Positions 17,336 through 26,658 of a DNA stretch of 43,583 nt are shown piece by piece. The stretch's first letter is position 1; each line of letters begins with the position of its first letter. A program made the position numbers and the translations under genes. Where the stretch lies: contig JAIKWH010000030.1 of the NCBI GenBank assembly GCA_024684955.1, positions 1-43,583 on the forward strand, in the 5' to 3' direction. Under the pieces are notes generated by a model. That model searched no databases. It was not told the origin of the DNA and saw nothing but the letters and a program-made list of their open reading frames with translations. This stretch comes from Pseudobutyrivibrio sp. GTDB lineage: Bacteria > Bacillota > Clostridia > Lachnospirales > Lachnospiraceae.

Positions 17336-18595
17336 CTAGTTATTGAAAAACTCTTTGAATTCTTCATATCCATCAGCGGAAAGGAGTTCCTTCTGGTGCT
17401 TTTTATTCTTGTTCATACGAACAACAAGAACTGTCTGACCATTATTTCTTGCCTCTTTGGCCTCTTTCATAATATCAGCCAACTTGTCTGCTGGATATCC
17501 CTTCTCAACCAGGTATGCCACCTTTTTATTTGCATTAGGCACCTTAAATCCCTGCTCCACAAGGAGGAGGATAATCCTCTCGAATCCAATTGAGAATCCG
17601 CAGGCAGGTGTATCATTGCCTGTAAAATTGCCAATCATCTTGTCATAACGGCCGCCGCCACCGCAACTGCCACCAAACTCTGGGATGGCAATCTCAAAAA
17701 TAGTACCGGTGTAATATGACATGCCTCTAACAAGAGTAGGGTCAAATACCAATTCAAACTGGGCTTCCTTTGTTGCATTAACAGCAACTGCAATCTCTTT
17801 CATCCAATCTGCCACTGCCTCATCTAAGTAGTCACCGAGTTTTGTAAGGAGCAAATCCATGCCCTCAGCCACATCCTTGACATTTTCCAGGGCTGAGAAA
17901 AGTTCTACATATTTTTGGATAGACTCCTGTGGATATCCTGACTCTAATAGTTCTGCTGATACTCCATCCAGTCCAATCTTGTCCATCTTGTCCAAGGTGA
18001 TAAAGATGCTATCGTAATCCTTTTCCTCAAAGCCGGCATATGCTGCCATAGCCTTTAGGATGCGACGCTCGTTAATTCTGATTTCGAAATTTTTAAAGCC
18101 AATTCTACCAAGTGTAGTTGTTGTGGCTAGAATCAACTCTATTTCTGCCAAATTGCTAGGCTCGCCCAAGATATCGATATCGCACTGGGTAAACTGGCGA
18201 TAACGTCCACGCTGTGGTCTATCTGCTCTCCATACAGAGCCAATCTGCAAAGCCTTAAATGGAGAAGATAAGTCATTTGCGTGGTTTGAATAAAATCTAG
18301 AAAGTGGAACTGTCAGGTCGTATCTCATACCAAAATCCACTACATCCTCCTCAGTCTGAGCCTCAGGGATGTTGAGTTTTTCTCCACGCTTCATAACCTT
18401 AAAGATAAGTTTTTCATTTTCTCCACCCTGCTTGTTGGAAAGATTGCCGATGGATTCCATGGCAGGTGTCTCTATTGGTGTGAATCCAAAACTGCGATAT
18501 GTATCTTTAATAATAGAGGTAACGTAGTCTCTAACCTCCATCTCATATGGGAGAATGTCCTTCATTCCATTAACTGGTTTTTTGTTTAAAGCCAT
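17336..18595 (-). CDS. hisS: Histidyl-tRNA synthetase
   Basis: This class II synthetase charges tRNA-His. Motif 2 (SVWRADRPQRGRYRQFTQCDID), the histidine-specific LVRGMSYYTGTIFEI, motif 3 (ACGFSIGFERIILLL) and a C-terminal anticodon-binding domain are all visible. The 419-residue length is normal. The ATG overlaps the end of hemZ by 10 bases and follows AGAGGAC. Being inside an operon, it has no T-box leader. The order relA, MBL, hemZ, hisS is a familiar block in Clostridia. Confidence 0.96.
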   Translation of the reverse strand: MALNKKPVNGMKDILPYEMEVRDYVTSIIKDTYRSFGFTPIETPAMESIGNLSNKQGGENEKLIFKVMKRGEKLNIPEAQTEEDVVDFGMRYDLTVPLSRFYSNHANDLSSPFKALQIGSVWRADRPQRGRYRQFTQCDIDILGEPSNLAEIELILATTTTLGRIGFKNFEIRINERRILKAMAAYAGFEEKDYDSIFITLDKMDKIGLDGVSAELLESGYPQESIQKYVELFSALENVKDVAEGMDLLLTKLGDYLDEAVADWMKEIAVAVNATKEAQFELVFDPTLVRGMSYYTGTIFEIAIPEFGGSCGGGGRYDKMIGNFTGNDTPACGFSIGFERIILLLVEQGFKVPNANKKVAYLVEKGYPADKLADIMKEAKEARNNGQTVLVVRMNKNKKHQKELLSADGYEEFKEFFNN

Positions 18596-20025
18596 TTTAA
18601 GTCCTCTCTCAATCTTTCTCTTTTTCTTTCTATCATCTCGTCAATTCTGTCCATATATAACTGAACATCCTTGACATTCTCACATCTGGTAACTGTAGCC
18701 CCATGGTCTGCCACAAATTTGCAGGAGGTGCCACAACCAAGTGCCATTATAGTTTGTTTCTCTTCCATTATCAAGATATTGTAAAGTCCCTCCTTGCCAG
18801 GGCTGGCGAATCCAATATTCTCCAGGTTGGCTGCCATATTCTTTTGACGGTAGAGGTAGTATGGGCTCATTCCCATATCCCTTGCAGCCAGGGCACACAT
18901 GTCCATGTGTTTTTGAGAATTCTCAATAAGGTAGTCGTCGTAACTTTCCCTGTCAATATTAAGACGGGAAGAATGCTTTAAGGCCAGGGAATGGACCGTC
19001 AAATTGTCTGGTCCAATCTTTTTCACCTCTGACAAGGTGTAGGCCACATCATCAATAGTCTCCCCAGGCAGGCCCAGGATTAGGTCCATATTAATATTGT
19101 CAAAGCCTAATTCTCTAGCCCATCCAAAGACCTTGTATATATCCTCCACCTTGTGGAATCTGCCAATCAAATCTAAGGTCTTTTGATTCATTGTCTGGGG
19201 ATTAATAGAGATACGGCTAACAGGGTGATTCCTCATTACCTCCAGTTTTTCTCTGGTTATGGAATCAGGTCTGCCAGCCTCGATGGTGTATTCCAAAAGG
19301 GAATCAGTATCAAAATATTTGTCGATGAGGGATAGCAATCTCTCTAGATGTTCTGCATCAAGGGATGTAGGAGTGCCACCGCCAATATATATGGTAGTCA
19401 GTTTTTTGTCGCCGCAGGACTGGGCAGTAAAGGCCATCTCCTTTTCCAAGGCGTCAATATAGTCATCTAATCTCTTGGTCCAAAGGCCAATTGGATATGA
19501 TGTAAATGAGCAATAAAGACAGGTGCTTGGGCAAAATGGTATGCCTATATAAACAGAATAACCATTGTCGTAATCAATCTTTTCCAGGAGGCTTTGCTCC
19601 TTGTGACTCACCGCAAGACTAAGGTCGATTTTTTCCTGAGAAGTCCTGTAAGTGTCAGTCATGTACTTTGCCACGGCCTCATCACTTTCACCCTCCTCAA
19701 GCATCTTTAGAGAAATCTTGGTAGGGCGTATACCAGTCAGTGTACCCCATGGCAGTTCTTTTTTAGTCCTGGCACTAAGGCTATCATAAATGGCTAATTT
19801 TAACCTATTTTTGGTGTCCGGTCTGTTGCTATAATCAATGGGAATCTCCACCCCGTCCAAAGTCAGAACATGGTCAGAATAGTTGACCTCCATAGTAAAG
19901 AGTGGAATCTCTCCTTGGGGCACATCCCCAGTTCCTATCTTTACATCTTCCTTTGGATAAAATGCTTTCACCAAAGAATAGATGTCATATTCGAAATTGT
20001 CTTCATTTAGTTTTATATAAATCAT
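18586..20025 (-). CDS. hemZ: Coproporphyrinogen dehydrogenase-like radical SAM protein HemZ
   Basis: HemZ belongs to the HemN-related radical SAM family. The 479-residue protein has an N-terminal HemZ-specific domain (MIYIKLNEDNFEYDI), then the Fe-S motif CPSTCLYCSF (CxxxCxxC), IGGGTPTSL, VEAGRPD-type and the NMDLILGLPGE segment. In many anaerobes without haem synthesis the true reaction is unclear, and the name reflects orthology. There is no good ribosome site at 20025, but the start is 5 bases after the MBL gene and agrees with the usual N-terminus. hisS overlaps its end. Confidence 0.9.
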   Translation of the reverse strand: MIYIKLNEDNFEYDIYSLVKAFYPKEDVKIGTGDVPQGEIPLFTMEVNYSDHVLTLDGVEIPIDYSNRPDTKNRLKLAIYDSLSARTKKELPWGTLTGIRPTKISLKMLEEGESDEAVAKYMTDTYRTSQEKIDLSLAVSHKEQSLLEKIDYDNGYSVYIGIPFCPSTCLYCSFTSYPIGLWTKRLDDYIDALEKEMAFTAQSCGDKKLTTIYIGGGTPTSLDAEHLERLLSLIDKYFDTDSLLEYTIEAGRPDSITREKLEVMRNHPVSRISINPQTMNQKTLDLIGRFHKVEDIYKVFGWARELGFDNINMDLILGLPGETIDDVAYTLSEVKKIGPDNLTVHSLALKHSSRLNIDRESYDDYLIENSQKHMDMCALAARDMGMSPYYLYRQKNMAANLENIGFASPGKEGLYNILIMEEKQTIMALGCGTSCKFVADHGATVTRCENVKDVQLYMDRIDEMIERKRERLREDLKWL

Positions 20026-20029
20026 AATA

Positions 20030-20653
20030 TTACAAGAATGGATTATAGTCCTTTTCGTCTCCTATGGTGGTGGCAGCATCATGCCCTGTATAGCAGATGG
20101 TGTCCTCAGGTAAAACCAGTAATTGCTTTCGGATTCCCTCAACTAGTTGGCTCATAGATCCTCCTGGGAAATCAGTGCGACCTACGCTGCCACAAAAAAG
20201 GGTGTCCCCTGTAAAGACAATGCCCTCATCTGGAAAATAAAAGCAACATCCACCAGGGGTGTGGCCAGGGGTGAAAAGACACTTGAATTTAAGACCTGCT
20301 AATTCTGATTCCTGACCATCCTTTAGGAGAACATCTGCGTGATATTTTGCAGAATTTCCAAACATGTCAGCAGAAAGATTAAGGGAAGGATTCTCTAATG
20401 TCTGAACCTCCCCCTCATATGCATAGACTTTTATATTGTAATTAGATGCTACTTCTGCAGCTGCCCCAGCATGGTCAAAGTGGCCATGGGTAAGGAGGAT
20501 TGCCACTGGGCTAACCCCCTCAGCCTGGACAGTTGCATATATTCTCTCGGCGCCAGAGCCTGGATCAATAATCAGGCACTGCTTGTTTGCATCATTGATT
20601 GCCAGGTAGCAATTCTCAGCTACCATAGGGCATAAAATATGTTTTACTCTCAT
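20030..20653 (-). CDS. MBL-fold hydrolase (glyoxalase II-like)
   Basis: The 207-residue metallo-beta-lactamase-fold protein carries the full metal set. These are LTHGHFDHAGA (HxHxDH), the histidine in FTPGHTPGG, the aspartate in FTGDTLFCGSVGR, and the terminal YTGHDAATT histidine. Such proteins hydrolyse thioesters or other small substrates; the specific one is unknown. Its ATG shares one base with the relA stop codon (TAATG), indicating translational coupling. Confidence 0.88.
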   Translation of the reverse strand: MRVKHILCPMVAENCYLAINDANKQCLIIDPGSGAERIYATVQAEGVSPVAILLTHGHFDHAGAAAEVASNYNIKVYAYEGEVQTLENPSLNLSADMFGNSAKYHADVLLKDGQESELAGLKFKCLFTPGHTPGGCCFYFPDEGIVFTGDTLFCGSVGRTDFPGGSMSQLVEGIRKQLLVLPEDTICYTGHDAATTIGDEKDYNPFL

Positions 20654-22953
20654 TAGCCTCTAGGCCTTTCTACATCAATGATAGATTCTACCTGCTTGAT
20701 TCTCTCAACCAAAGAGCGCAACTGCTCCTTGCTTTGGGTGCCAAATTTGATAGTGATTGTGGCAACACCCTGCTTGCTGGTCTTGGAATTAATGGAATCT
20801 ATATCAATTTCTCTCTCTGTAAATATACGGGTAATGTCTACCAAAAGTCCGGTACGATTGTTGCCGTATATATTGATTTCTGTAAGGTAAGCACCATTTT
20901 TGCCGCCCTCGGCCAAAGCCTCAGGAGCCCATTCTGCCTCAATCAATCGCTCCTTTTCAAAATCCGGTAGGTTAATGATGTTGATACAGTCGGTGCGGTG
21001 GACAGAAACTCCTCGACCTCTGGTAACAAAACCTACAATCTCGTCCCCAGGCACAGGGTTACAGCACTTTGAGAAGCGAACTGATACATCATAAAGACCA
21101 GAAACGGTAATTCCGTTTTTAGACCTTTGTTTTTCCTTGCTGTCCTTGCCAGAATGCTCCTCTAAAACATCCTCGTCAGTAACCTTGATTGGGTGGTCCT
21201 TGAGCCAGGCAGAGTACATGCGGTTGATGACCGCTCCCTCTTTGATGGCTCCCTGGCCAACTGCTGCAAGGCAGTCCTCCCAAGAATGGAAACCATATTT
21301 ATTTTTGATAAGCTCTTGATATTTTGGCTTGTTAATCTCTCCTAAGTCAACACCCTTTTGCTTTGCAGAAGATATGACAAGCTCTTTGCCCTTGGCAATG
21401 TTTTCTTCCTTGGACTGGGTCCTGAACCACTGGTTAATTTTGTTTTTAGCCTGAGAGCTCTTGACTATATTTAGCCAATCCCTGCTAGGTCCAGTGGTGT
21501 TTTGAGATGTGATAACCTCGATTCTGTCACCATTTTGGATTTGGTAGTCTATAGGTACTAACTTGCCATTTACCTTTGCTCCAATCATCCTATTGCCAAC
21601 TGCAGAATGAATTGCATAAGCAAAATCTATAGGTGTAGAGCCGTTTGGAAGGTTTTTAACATCACCGGTAGGGGTGAAGCAGAAAACAGTGTCCGAGAAA
21701 AGATTTAAATCGGATTTGAGCAATGATGAGAATTCTTTGTTGTCGGAAATCTCCTGCTGCCATTCCAGAATCTCTCTAAGCCAAGACAGTTTTTCTTCCT
21801 CTCCCATAACTGTAGAGCCCTCGCCGCTCTCCTTGTATTTCCAATGGGCAGCGATACCGTATTCAGAGGTGCGATGCATCTCGTAGGTGCGGATTTGTAT
21901 TTCGAATGGAGCCCCGTTTGGACCAATGACTGTAGTATGGAGAGACTGGTACATGTTAGGCTTTGGCATTGCTATGTAATCTTTGAAACGACCAGGAATA
22001 GGGGTATACATCTCATGGATAACACCTAATGCCGCATAGCAGTCTTTGATAGAATCAACAATAATACGGACTGCAAAAAGGTCATATATCTGGTCGATAG
22101 TCTTGTGCTGGTTGACCATCTTTTTGTAGATGCTGAAGAAATGCTTTGCCCTGCCATATACTTCGGCCTGGATATCAGCAGCCTCAATGTGCTTTTTAAC
22201 ATCATCAACCAAAGACTGGACATACTCTGCCCTCTGGTCTTTTCTCAGGGCTATCTTTTCAACCAAGTCATAATATGCCGTTGGCTCAATATATTTTAAA
22301 GAAAGGTCATCAAGCTCAATCTTTACCTTGCTAATGCCAAGACGCTGGGCAAGTGGAGCATAAATCTCCATAGTCTCTCTGGCCTTTTCCTTTTGCTTGT
22401 CCTCCCTCATGTATTTGAGGGTACGCATATTGTGAAGCCTATCGGCAAGTTTAATCAAAATAACTCGGATGTCCTTTGCCATGGCAAGGAACATCTTACG
22501 TAAATTCTCGGCTTGTATTTCCACCTTGTCTGCGTCGTAATTTAACTGGCCCAACTTGGTAACGCCATCAACTAACTCTGCAACTTCCTCTGAAAACTCT
22601 TCTGCTATTTGCTCTTTGGTAAGGACTGTGTCCTCCACAACATCATGGAGCAGGCCGGCCACAATAGTTTCCTTATCAAGCTCTAAGTCTGCCAGAATAA
22701 TTGCAACGCAAAGGGGATGTATAATATAAGGCTCACCTGATTTGCGCAACTGTCCCTGGTGGGCATTGCTAGCAATTTGGTAAGCCTTTTCAATCATTGA
22801 AATATCATCATTTGGGTGATATTTGCGCACCCTAGTAATGAGCTCTTTATAAAGCTCATCAGGGTCAACAAAGTCAGTAGTGGAGATGACACCACGATTT
22901 TCCTTGGCAATATCAATTTCAAGTTTTTCTAACTCTTTGTTATTTATATCCAT
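20653..22953 (-). CDS. relA: Bifunctional (p)ppGpp synthetase/hydrolase RelA/SpoT
   Basis: This protein controls the stringent response by making and degrading (p)ppGpp. Its 766 residues show an intact HD hydrolase (HPLCVAIIL … LLHDVVEDT, ADRLHNMRTL), a synthetase domain (FFSIYKKM, MYQSLHTTVIG), a TGS domain (FCFTPTGDVKNLPNGSTPID) and a zinc-finger-like segment with FSKCCNPVPGDEIVG. A C-terminal ACT domain (about 690-766) ends the protein. With both catalytic motifs intact it is the long Rel type typical of Firmicutes. GGAGG precedes the ATG, and a strong promoter lies upstream. It heads the operon with the MBL gene, hemZ and hisS. Confidence 0.96.
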   Translation of the reverse strand: MDINNKELEKLEIDIAKENRGVISTTDFVDPDELYKELITRVRKYHPNDDISMIEKAYQIASNAHQGQLRKSGEPYIIHPLCVAIILADLELDKETIVAGLLHDVVEDTVLTKEQIAEEFSEEVAELVDGVTKLGQLNYDADKVEIQAENLRKMFLAMAKDIRVILIKLADRLHNMRTLKYMREDKQKEKARETMEIYAPLAQRLGISKVKIELDDLSLKYIEPTAYYDLVEKIALRKDQRAEYVQSLVDDVKKHIEAADIQAEVYGRAKHFFSIYKKMVNQHKTIDQIYDLFAVRIIVDSIKDCYAALGVIHEMYTPIPGRFKDYIAMPKPNMYQSLHTTVIGPNGAPFEIQIRTYEMHRTSEYGIAAHWKYKESGEGSTVMGEEEKLSWLREILEWQQEISDNKEFSSLLKSDLNLFSDTVFCFTPTGDVKNLPNGSTPIDFAYAIHSAVGNRMIGAKVNGKLVPIDYQIQNGDRIEVITSQNTTGPSRDWLNIVKSSQAKNKINQWFRTQSKEENIAKGKELVISSAKQKGVDLGEINKPKYQELIKNKYGFHSWEDCLAAVGQGAIKEGAVINRMYSAWLKDHPIKVTDEDVLEEHSGKDSKEKQRSKNGITVSGLYDVSVRFSKCCNPVPGDEIVGFVTRGRGVSVHRTDCINIINLPDFEKERLIEAEWAPEALAEGGKNGAYLTEINIYGNNRTGLLVDITRIFTEREIDIDSINSKTSKQGVATITIKFGTQSKEQLRSLVERIKQVESIIDVERPRG

Positions 22954-22987
22954 GGTGTCCCCTCCTCTCTTCGAATTTTAATTATTA

Positions 22988-23016
22988 ATTATATTCTTTA
23001 ACAGGGTAAAAATCAA
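22988..23016 (-). promoter_or_regulatory. relA operon promoter
   Basis: On the minus strand TTGATT (23011-23016) and TATAAT (22988-22993) are separated by exactly 17 bases, about 35 bases before the relA start. Confidence 0.75.
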
Positions 23017-23179
23017 TCATTATCATCCCCTAAAACCCTTGTAAATTATGGGAAAATTGGCGAAAAATTCATAAAATTCCTTTCTTTATTGTAGGCTTTG
23101 CAACTGTACAAAGACTTCTATTTTTGTTATCATATCTGCGGCTTTATGTTTTTATATACATAATAAGAAAGGATATTTC

Positions 23180-24820
23180 ATGATTCAGGCAAATAATATC
23201 ACTCTTCGCTTTGGCAAAAAGGCCCTTTTCGAAGAGGTTAATATCAAATTTACAGAGGGAAACTGCTACGGTATCATCGGTGCCAACGGCGCAGGTAAAT
23301 CTACATTCTTGCGCATTCTGTCAGGACAGTTAGAACCTACCAGCGGTGACATCACCATGTCCCCTGGCAACCGTCTTTCTTTCTTGGAGCAGGATCACTT
23401 TAAATACGACGAGTTTACGGTTCTTGATACTGTCATCATGGGCAACCAAAGGCTCTATGACATTATGAAAGAAAAGGATGCCATCTACATGAAAGAAGAT
23501 TTCAATGATGAGGATGGTATCAGAGCAGCAGAACTTGAGGCAGAGTTTGCAGAGATGGACGGATGGAATGCTGAGGCAGATGCAGCCACCCTCCTCAATG
23601 GACTGGGAGTTGACACAGAGTTCCACTACTCTCTCATGGCTGATCTTCCTGGTGCACTAAAGGTCAAGATTCTTCTTGCAAGAGCCCTGTTCGGTTCTCC
23701 AGACGTATTGCTTTTGGACGAGCCTACCAACCACTTGGATTTAGATGCTATTGCATGGCTTGAGGAGTTCCTCATCAATTTTGAAAACACAGTCATCGTA
23801 GTATCCCACGATAGATACTTCCTAAACAAAGTCTGCACACAGATTGCTGATATTGATTACGGCAAAATACAGCTTTACGCCGGAAACTACGACTTCTGGT
23901 ATCAGTCATCACAGTTGATTATCCAGCAGCGCAAAGAGGCTAACAAAAAGAAAGAAGAGCAGATTAAAGAATTACAGGAATTCATCCAGAGATTCTCTGC
24001 CAACGCTTCAAAGTCTAAGCAGGCTACTTCTCGTAAGCGTGCCCTTGAAAAGATTCAGTTAGATGACATCCGTCCTTCTAGCCGAAAGTACCCATACATC
24101 GACTTTAGACCAGCCAGAGAAATCGGCAATGAGGTTCTTATGGTTGAAGACCTGACCAAGACCATCGATGGCCAGTTAGTTTTAGACCACCTTTCATTCA
24201 ATGTTGGCCGTGAGGACAAGATTGCCTTTGTTGGTTCAAACGAGCGCGCCAAGACCGTCCTCTTCTCTATACTTGCAGGAGAGATGGAGCCAGACGAGGG
24301 TTCCTACAAGTGGGGAGTTACCACTACTCAGTCATACTTCCCAAAGGACAACACCACTATCTTTGACACTGACCTACTCATTGTAGACTGGCTCACCCAG
24401 TTCTCTGAGATAAAGGATGCTACCTATGTACGTGGATTCCTGGGCAGAATGCTTTTTGCCGGAGATGACGGTGCTAAAAAGATGAAGGTATTATCCGGTG
24501 GAGAAAAGGTTAGAGTTCTTCTTTCTCGTATGATGATTGAAAACTCAAACGTCCTTATGCTGGACGAGCCTACTGACCACCTGGACATGGAATCAATCAC
24601 AGCCCTCAACACAGGTCTGCAAAAGTTCCCAGGTGTTATCCTCTTCTCTTCTCGTGACCACGAGATAGTACAGACTACAGCAAACCGTATCATCGAAATC
24701 CTTCCTAACGGACAGATGATTGATAAGATGACTACATATGATGAATATCTTGAGTCTGATGAGATGGCTAGAAAGCGTACAGTCCTTGAGATGTCTTCAG
24801 ACGAATTGTCAGATGACTAA
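23180..24820 (+). CDS. ABC-F family ATPase, YbiT-like
   Basis: ABC-F proteins are soluble twin-ATPase translation factors that bind the ribosomal E site. The 546-residue protein aligns by eye with E. coli YbiT along its length, including RFSANASKSKQATSR in the inter-domain linker. The first ATPase domain has Walker A GANGAGKST (34-42), Walker B LLLDEPTNHLD and switch VSHDR, but a poor signature (DLPGALKVK) as in YbiT. The second domain is odd: Walker A reads GSNERAKT (352-359) and the switch reads FSSRDHE, while LSGGEKVR and LDEPTDHLDM are kept. GAAAGGA precedes the ATG. The gene stands alone, with a terminator behind it. Confidence 0.92.
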   Translation: MIQANNITLRFGKKALFEEVNIKFTEGNCYGIIGANGAGKSTFLRILSGQLEPTSGDITMSPGNRLSFLEQDHFKYDEFTVLDTVIMGNQRLYDIMKEKDAIYMKEDFNDEDGIRAAELEAEFAEMDGWNAEADAATLLNGLGVDTEFHYSLMADLPGALKVKILLARALFGSPDVLLLDEPTNHLDLDAIAWLEEFLINFENTVIVVSHDRYFLNKVCTQIADIDYGKIQLYAGNYDFWYQSSQLIIQQRKEANKKKEEQIKELQEFIQRFSANASKSKQATSRKRALEKIQLDDIRPSSRKYPYIDFRPAREIGNEVLMVEDLTKTIDGQLVLDHLSFNVGREDKIAFVGSNERAKTVLFSILAGEMEPDEGSYKWGVTTTQSYFPKDNTTIFDTDLLIVDWLTQFSEIKDATYVRGFLGRMLFAGDDGAKKMKVLSGGEKVRVLLSRMMIENSNVLMLDEPTDHLDMESITALNTGLQKFPGVILFSSRDHEIVQTTANRIIEILPNGQMIDKMTTYDEYLESDEMARKRTVLEMSSDELSDD

Positions 24821-24836
24821 TATCTAGATATGATTA

Positions 24837-24860
24837 AAGCGCCCAGTTGGGCGCTTTTTT
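24837..24860 (+). terminator. Terminator of the ABC-F gene
   Basis: AAGCGCCC and GGGCGCTT form an 8-bp stem with a 4-base loop, directly followed by a run of T residues, 16 bases after the stop codon. Confidence 0.95.
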
Positions 24861-24879
24861 TATGAAGATAATAAACAAT

Positions 24880-24908
24880 AAAAGAGACGCCAGCGGAGCG
24901 TCTCTTTT
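24880..24908. terminator. Second hairpin, likely pyk-side terminator
   Basis: An 11-bp stem, AAAAGAGACGC with GCGTCTCTTTT, surrounds a 7-base loop. T-rich flanks occur on both strands. It lies 200 bases beyond the pyk stop codon and only 24 bases after the ABC-F terminator, so it probably ends minus-strand transcripts coming from pyk. Confidence 0.75.
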
Positions 24909-25111
24909 AAAAGGGAGAATAATGTTATGAAAAAATTGTATCTCTTTCGAGATGACTATATACTACCCAAAAACTTTGAATAAACTTTGGAAATCTTGTG
25001 AACTATCTGTGAATTCTTAATCTATTCTGAATTCTTTTTGCTTGTATTTTTATTTACACGCAATTCTGAGAATTTGAGAAATATTTCCTCATATCAAAAT
25101 TCTGCCTAAAT
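24909..25111. other. Intergenic stretch between the second hairpin and pyk
   Basis: I see no supported gene here. An 18-codon frame at 24927-24983 (plus strand, MKKLYLFRDD…) has GGGAG 10 bases upstream but no further support. The rest is AT-rich without clear structure. Confidence 0.4.
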
Positions 25112-26527
25112 TTATTCTATTGTCTCTACTTTAATTGTATTTGTGTTTCCCACTGTGCCATCGATTGGGCCGCCAGTAAGGACTACATTGTCCCCAGCCT
25201 TGAGGCCTAACATCTTTTTCACCCTGCCTACTGCATAGTAGAACATCACATCTAAAGATGTAAACTTATCAACAAGTACTGGTGTAACGCCCCAACTCAT
25301 GGCCAGTTTTCTCCAAACCTTTTCGTCAGTTGTCATAGCGATAATATCTACTGATGGGCGGAAACGACTGACAAGGCGGGCTGTCTTTCCTGACATTGTG
25401 CAAGCGACGATAGCCTTTGCATTAACATCGATAGCCATAGAACATGTAGAGTGGCTGACAGCATCAGGAGTAGATGTAATTGCGATGTCCTCCTTGTGGA
25501 AGCGGCGAGCGTAAGAAATGTCATTCTCAGTCTGCTCTGCTATCTCCGCCATTGTGGCAACAGCCTGTACAGGATATTTGCCCTGAGCGCTTTCGCCAGA
25601 AAGCATAATTGCTGATGTGCCATCATAAACAGCGTTTGCCACGTCTGAGATTTCTGCTCTTGTAGGACGTGGGTTAGAAATCATAGACTCCAGCATCTCT
25701 GTTGCAGTGATAACTCTCTTGCCCAGGAGACGGCACTTGGAAATAAGGGCCTTTTGGATTGCTGGCAACTGTACAAATGGGATCTCCACACCCAGGTCAC
25801 CACGGGCTACCATGATACCGTCAGCCAACTGGCAAATCTCATCCACATTATCAACACCTGGTTGATTCTCAATCTTTGCAATAATATCAATATTGTCTCC
25901 GCCGTTTTCATGGAGGAAATTTTTAAGTTCTTCCATATCTGCCCTGGTAGAAACAAAGGATGCTGCTATATAATCAATGTCATTTTGAATACCGAAAAGA
26001 ATGTCCTTTTTGTCCTGTTCTGAAAGGTATGGGCCAGACATAACCTTGTTAGGGAAGCTCATAGATTTCTTGTTGGACATAGTGCCGCCGGCTGTACACT
26101 TGGTGATGACATCGTGGCCTTTGATATCTGTAACCTCAAAGAAAACAATACCATTGCATACAGAAAGTGTATCACCTACAGAAAGGTCCTCATGCAATCT
26201 CTTATGGCTAACAGAAACTCTAGTCTCATCACCTTCTAGATCATCAACTGTGAATGTAAATGTGTCACCCTCTTTTACTGTAACAGAGCCATCTTTAAAT
26301 GTGCCAATTCTATACTCAGGGCCTTTTGTGTCAAGCATGATGGCTATAGGTAGGTTAAGTTTCTTTCTAACCTTCTTTACCAAATCCATTTTCATGCCCT
26401 GCTCCTCATGGTCACCATGAGAGAAGTTCATTCTTGCCACATTCATTCCAGCCTTTGCCATTGCTGTCAAAGTTTCCTCATTCATGCTGGCTGGTCCAAT
26501 AGTACAAATAATCTTTGTTTTACGCAT
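25112..26527 (-). CDS. pyk: Pyruvate kinase
   Basis: This enzyme converts phosphoenolpyruvate and ADP to pyruvate and ATP, the last glycolytic step. The 471-residue protein has the N-terminal KIICTIGPAS, ARMNFSHG, the substrate and K+ region LDTKGPE, AKIENQPGVDNVDEI, and MVARGDLGVEIP. TATEMLESM is followed by the C-terminal allosteric domain. It lacks the extra C-terminal PEP-utiliser domain found in some Bacillus enzymes. AAGGAG lies 8 bases before the ATG. Together with the PPi-type phosphofructokinase in this window it covers two control points of glycolysis. Confidence 0.97.
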   Translation of the reverse strand: MRKTKIICTIGPASMNEETLTAMAKAGMNVARMNFSHGDHEEQGMKMDLVKKVRKKLNLPIAIMLDTKGPEYRIGTFKDGSVTVKEGDTFTFTVDDLEGDETRVSVSHKRLHEDLSVGDTLSVCNGIVFFEVTDIKGHDVITKCTAGGTMSNKKSMSFPNKVMSGPYLSEQDKKDILFGIQNDIDYIAASFVSTRADMEELKNFLHENGGDNIDIIAKIENQPGVDNVDEICQLADGIMVARGDLGVEIPFVQLPAIQKALISKCRLLGKRVITATEMLESMISNPRPTRAEISDVANAVYDGTSAIMLSGESAQGKYPVQAVATMAEIAEQTENDISYARRFHKEDIAITSTPDAVSHSTCSMAIDVNAKAIVACTMSGKTARLVSRFRPSVDIIAMTTDEKVWRKLAMSWGVTPVLVDKFTSLDVMFYYAVGRVKKMLGLKAGDNVVLTGGPIDGTVGNTNTIKVETIE

Positions 26528-26658
26528 TTAAAACTCCTTATATTTAATATAAAACTCTTAACTCAAAAAAATTTAAAATCGTTTCTCATTCTATCATCAA
26601 TTCCAGAATCCGTAAACATTGTAGAGGGCGATTTCATTATTAGTTCAAGAAAAAGAAC

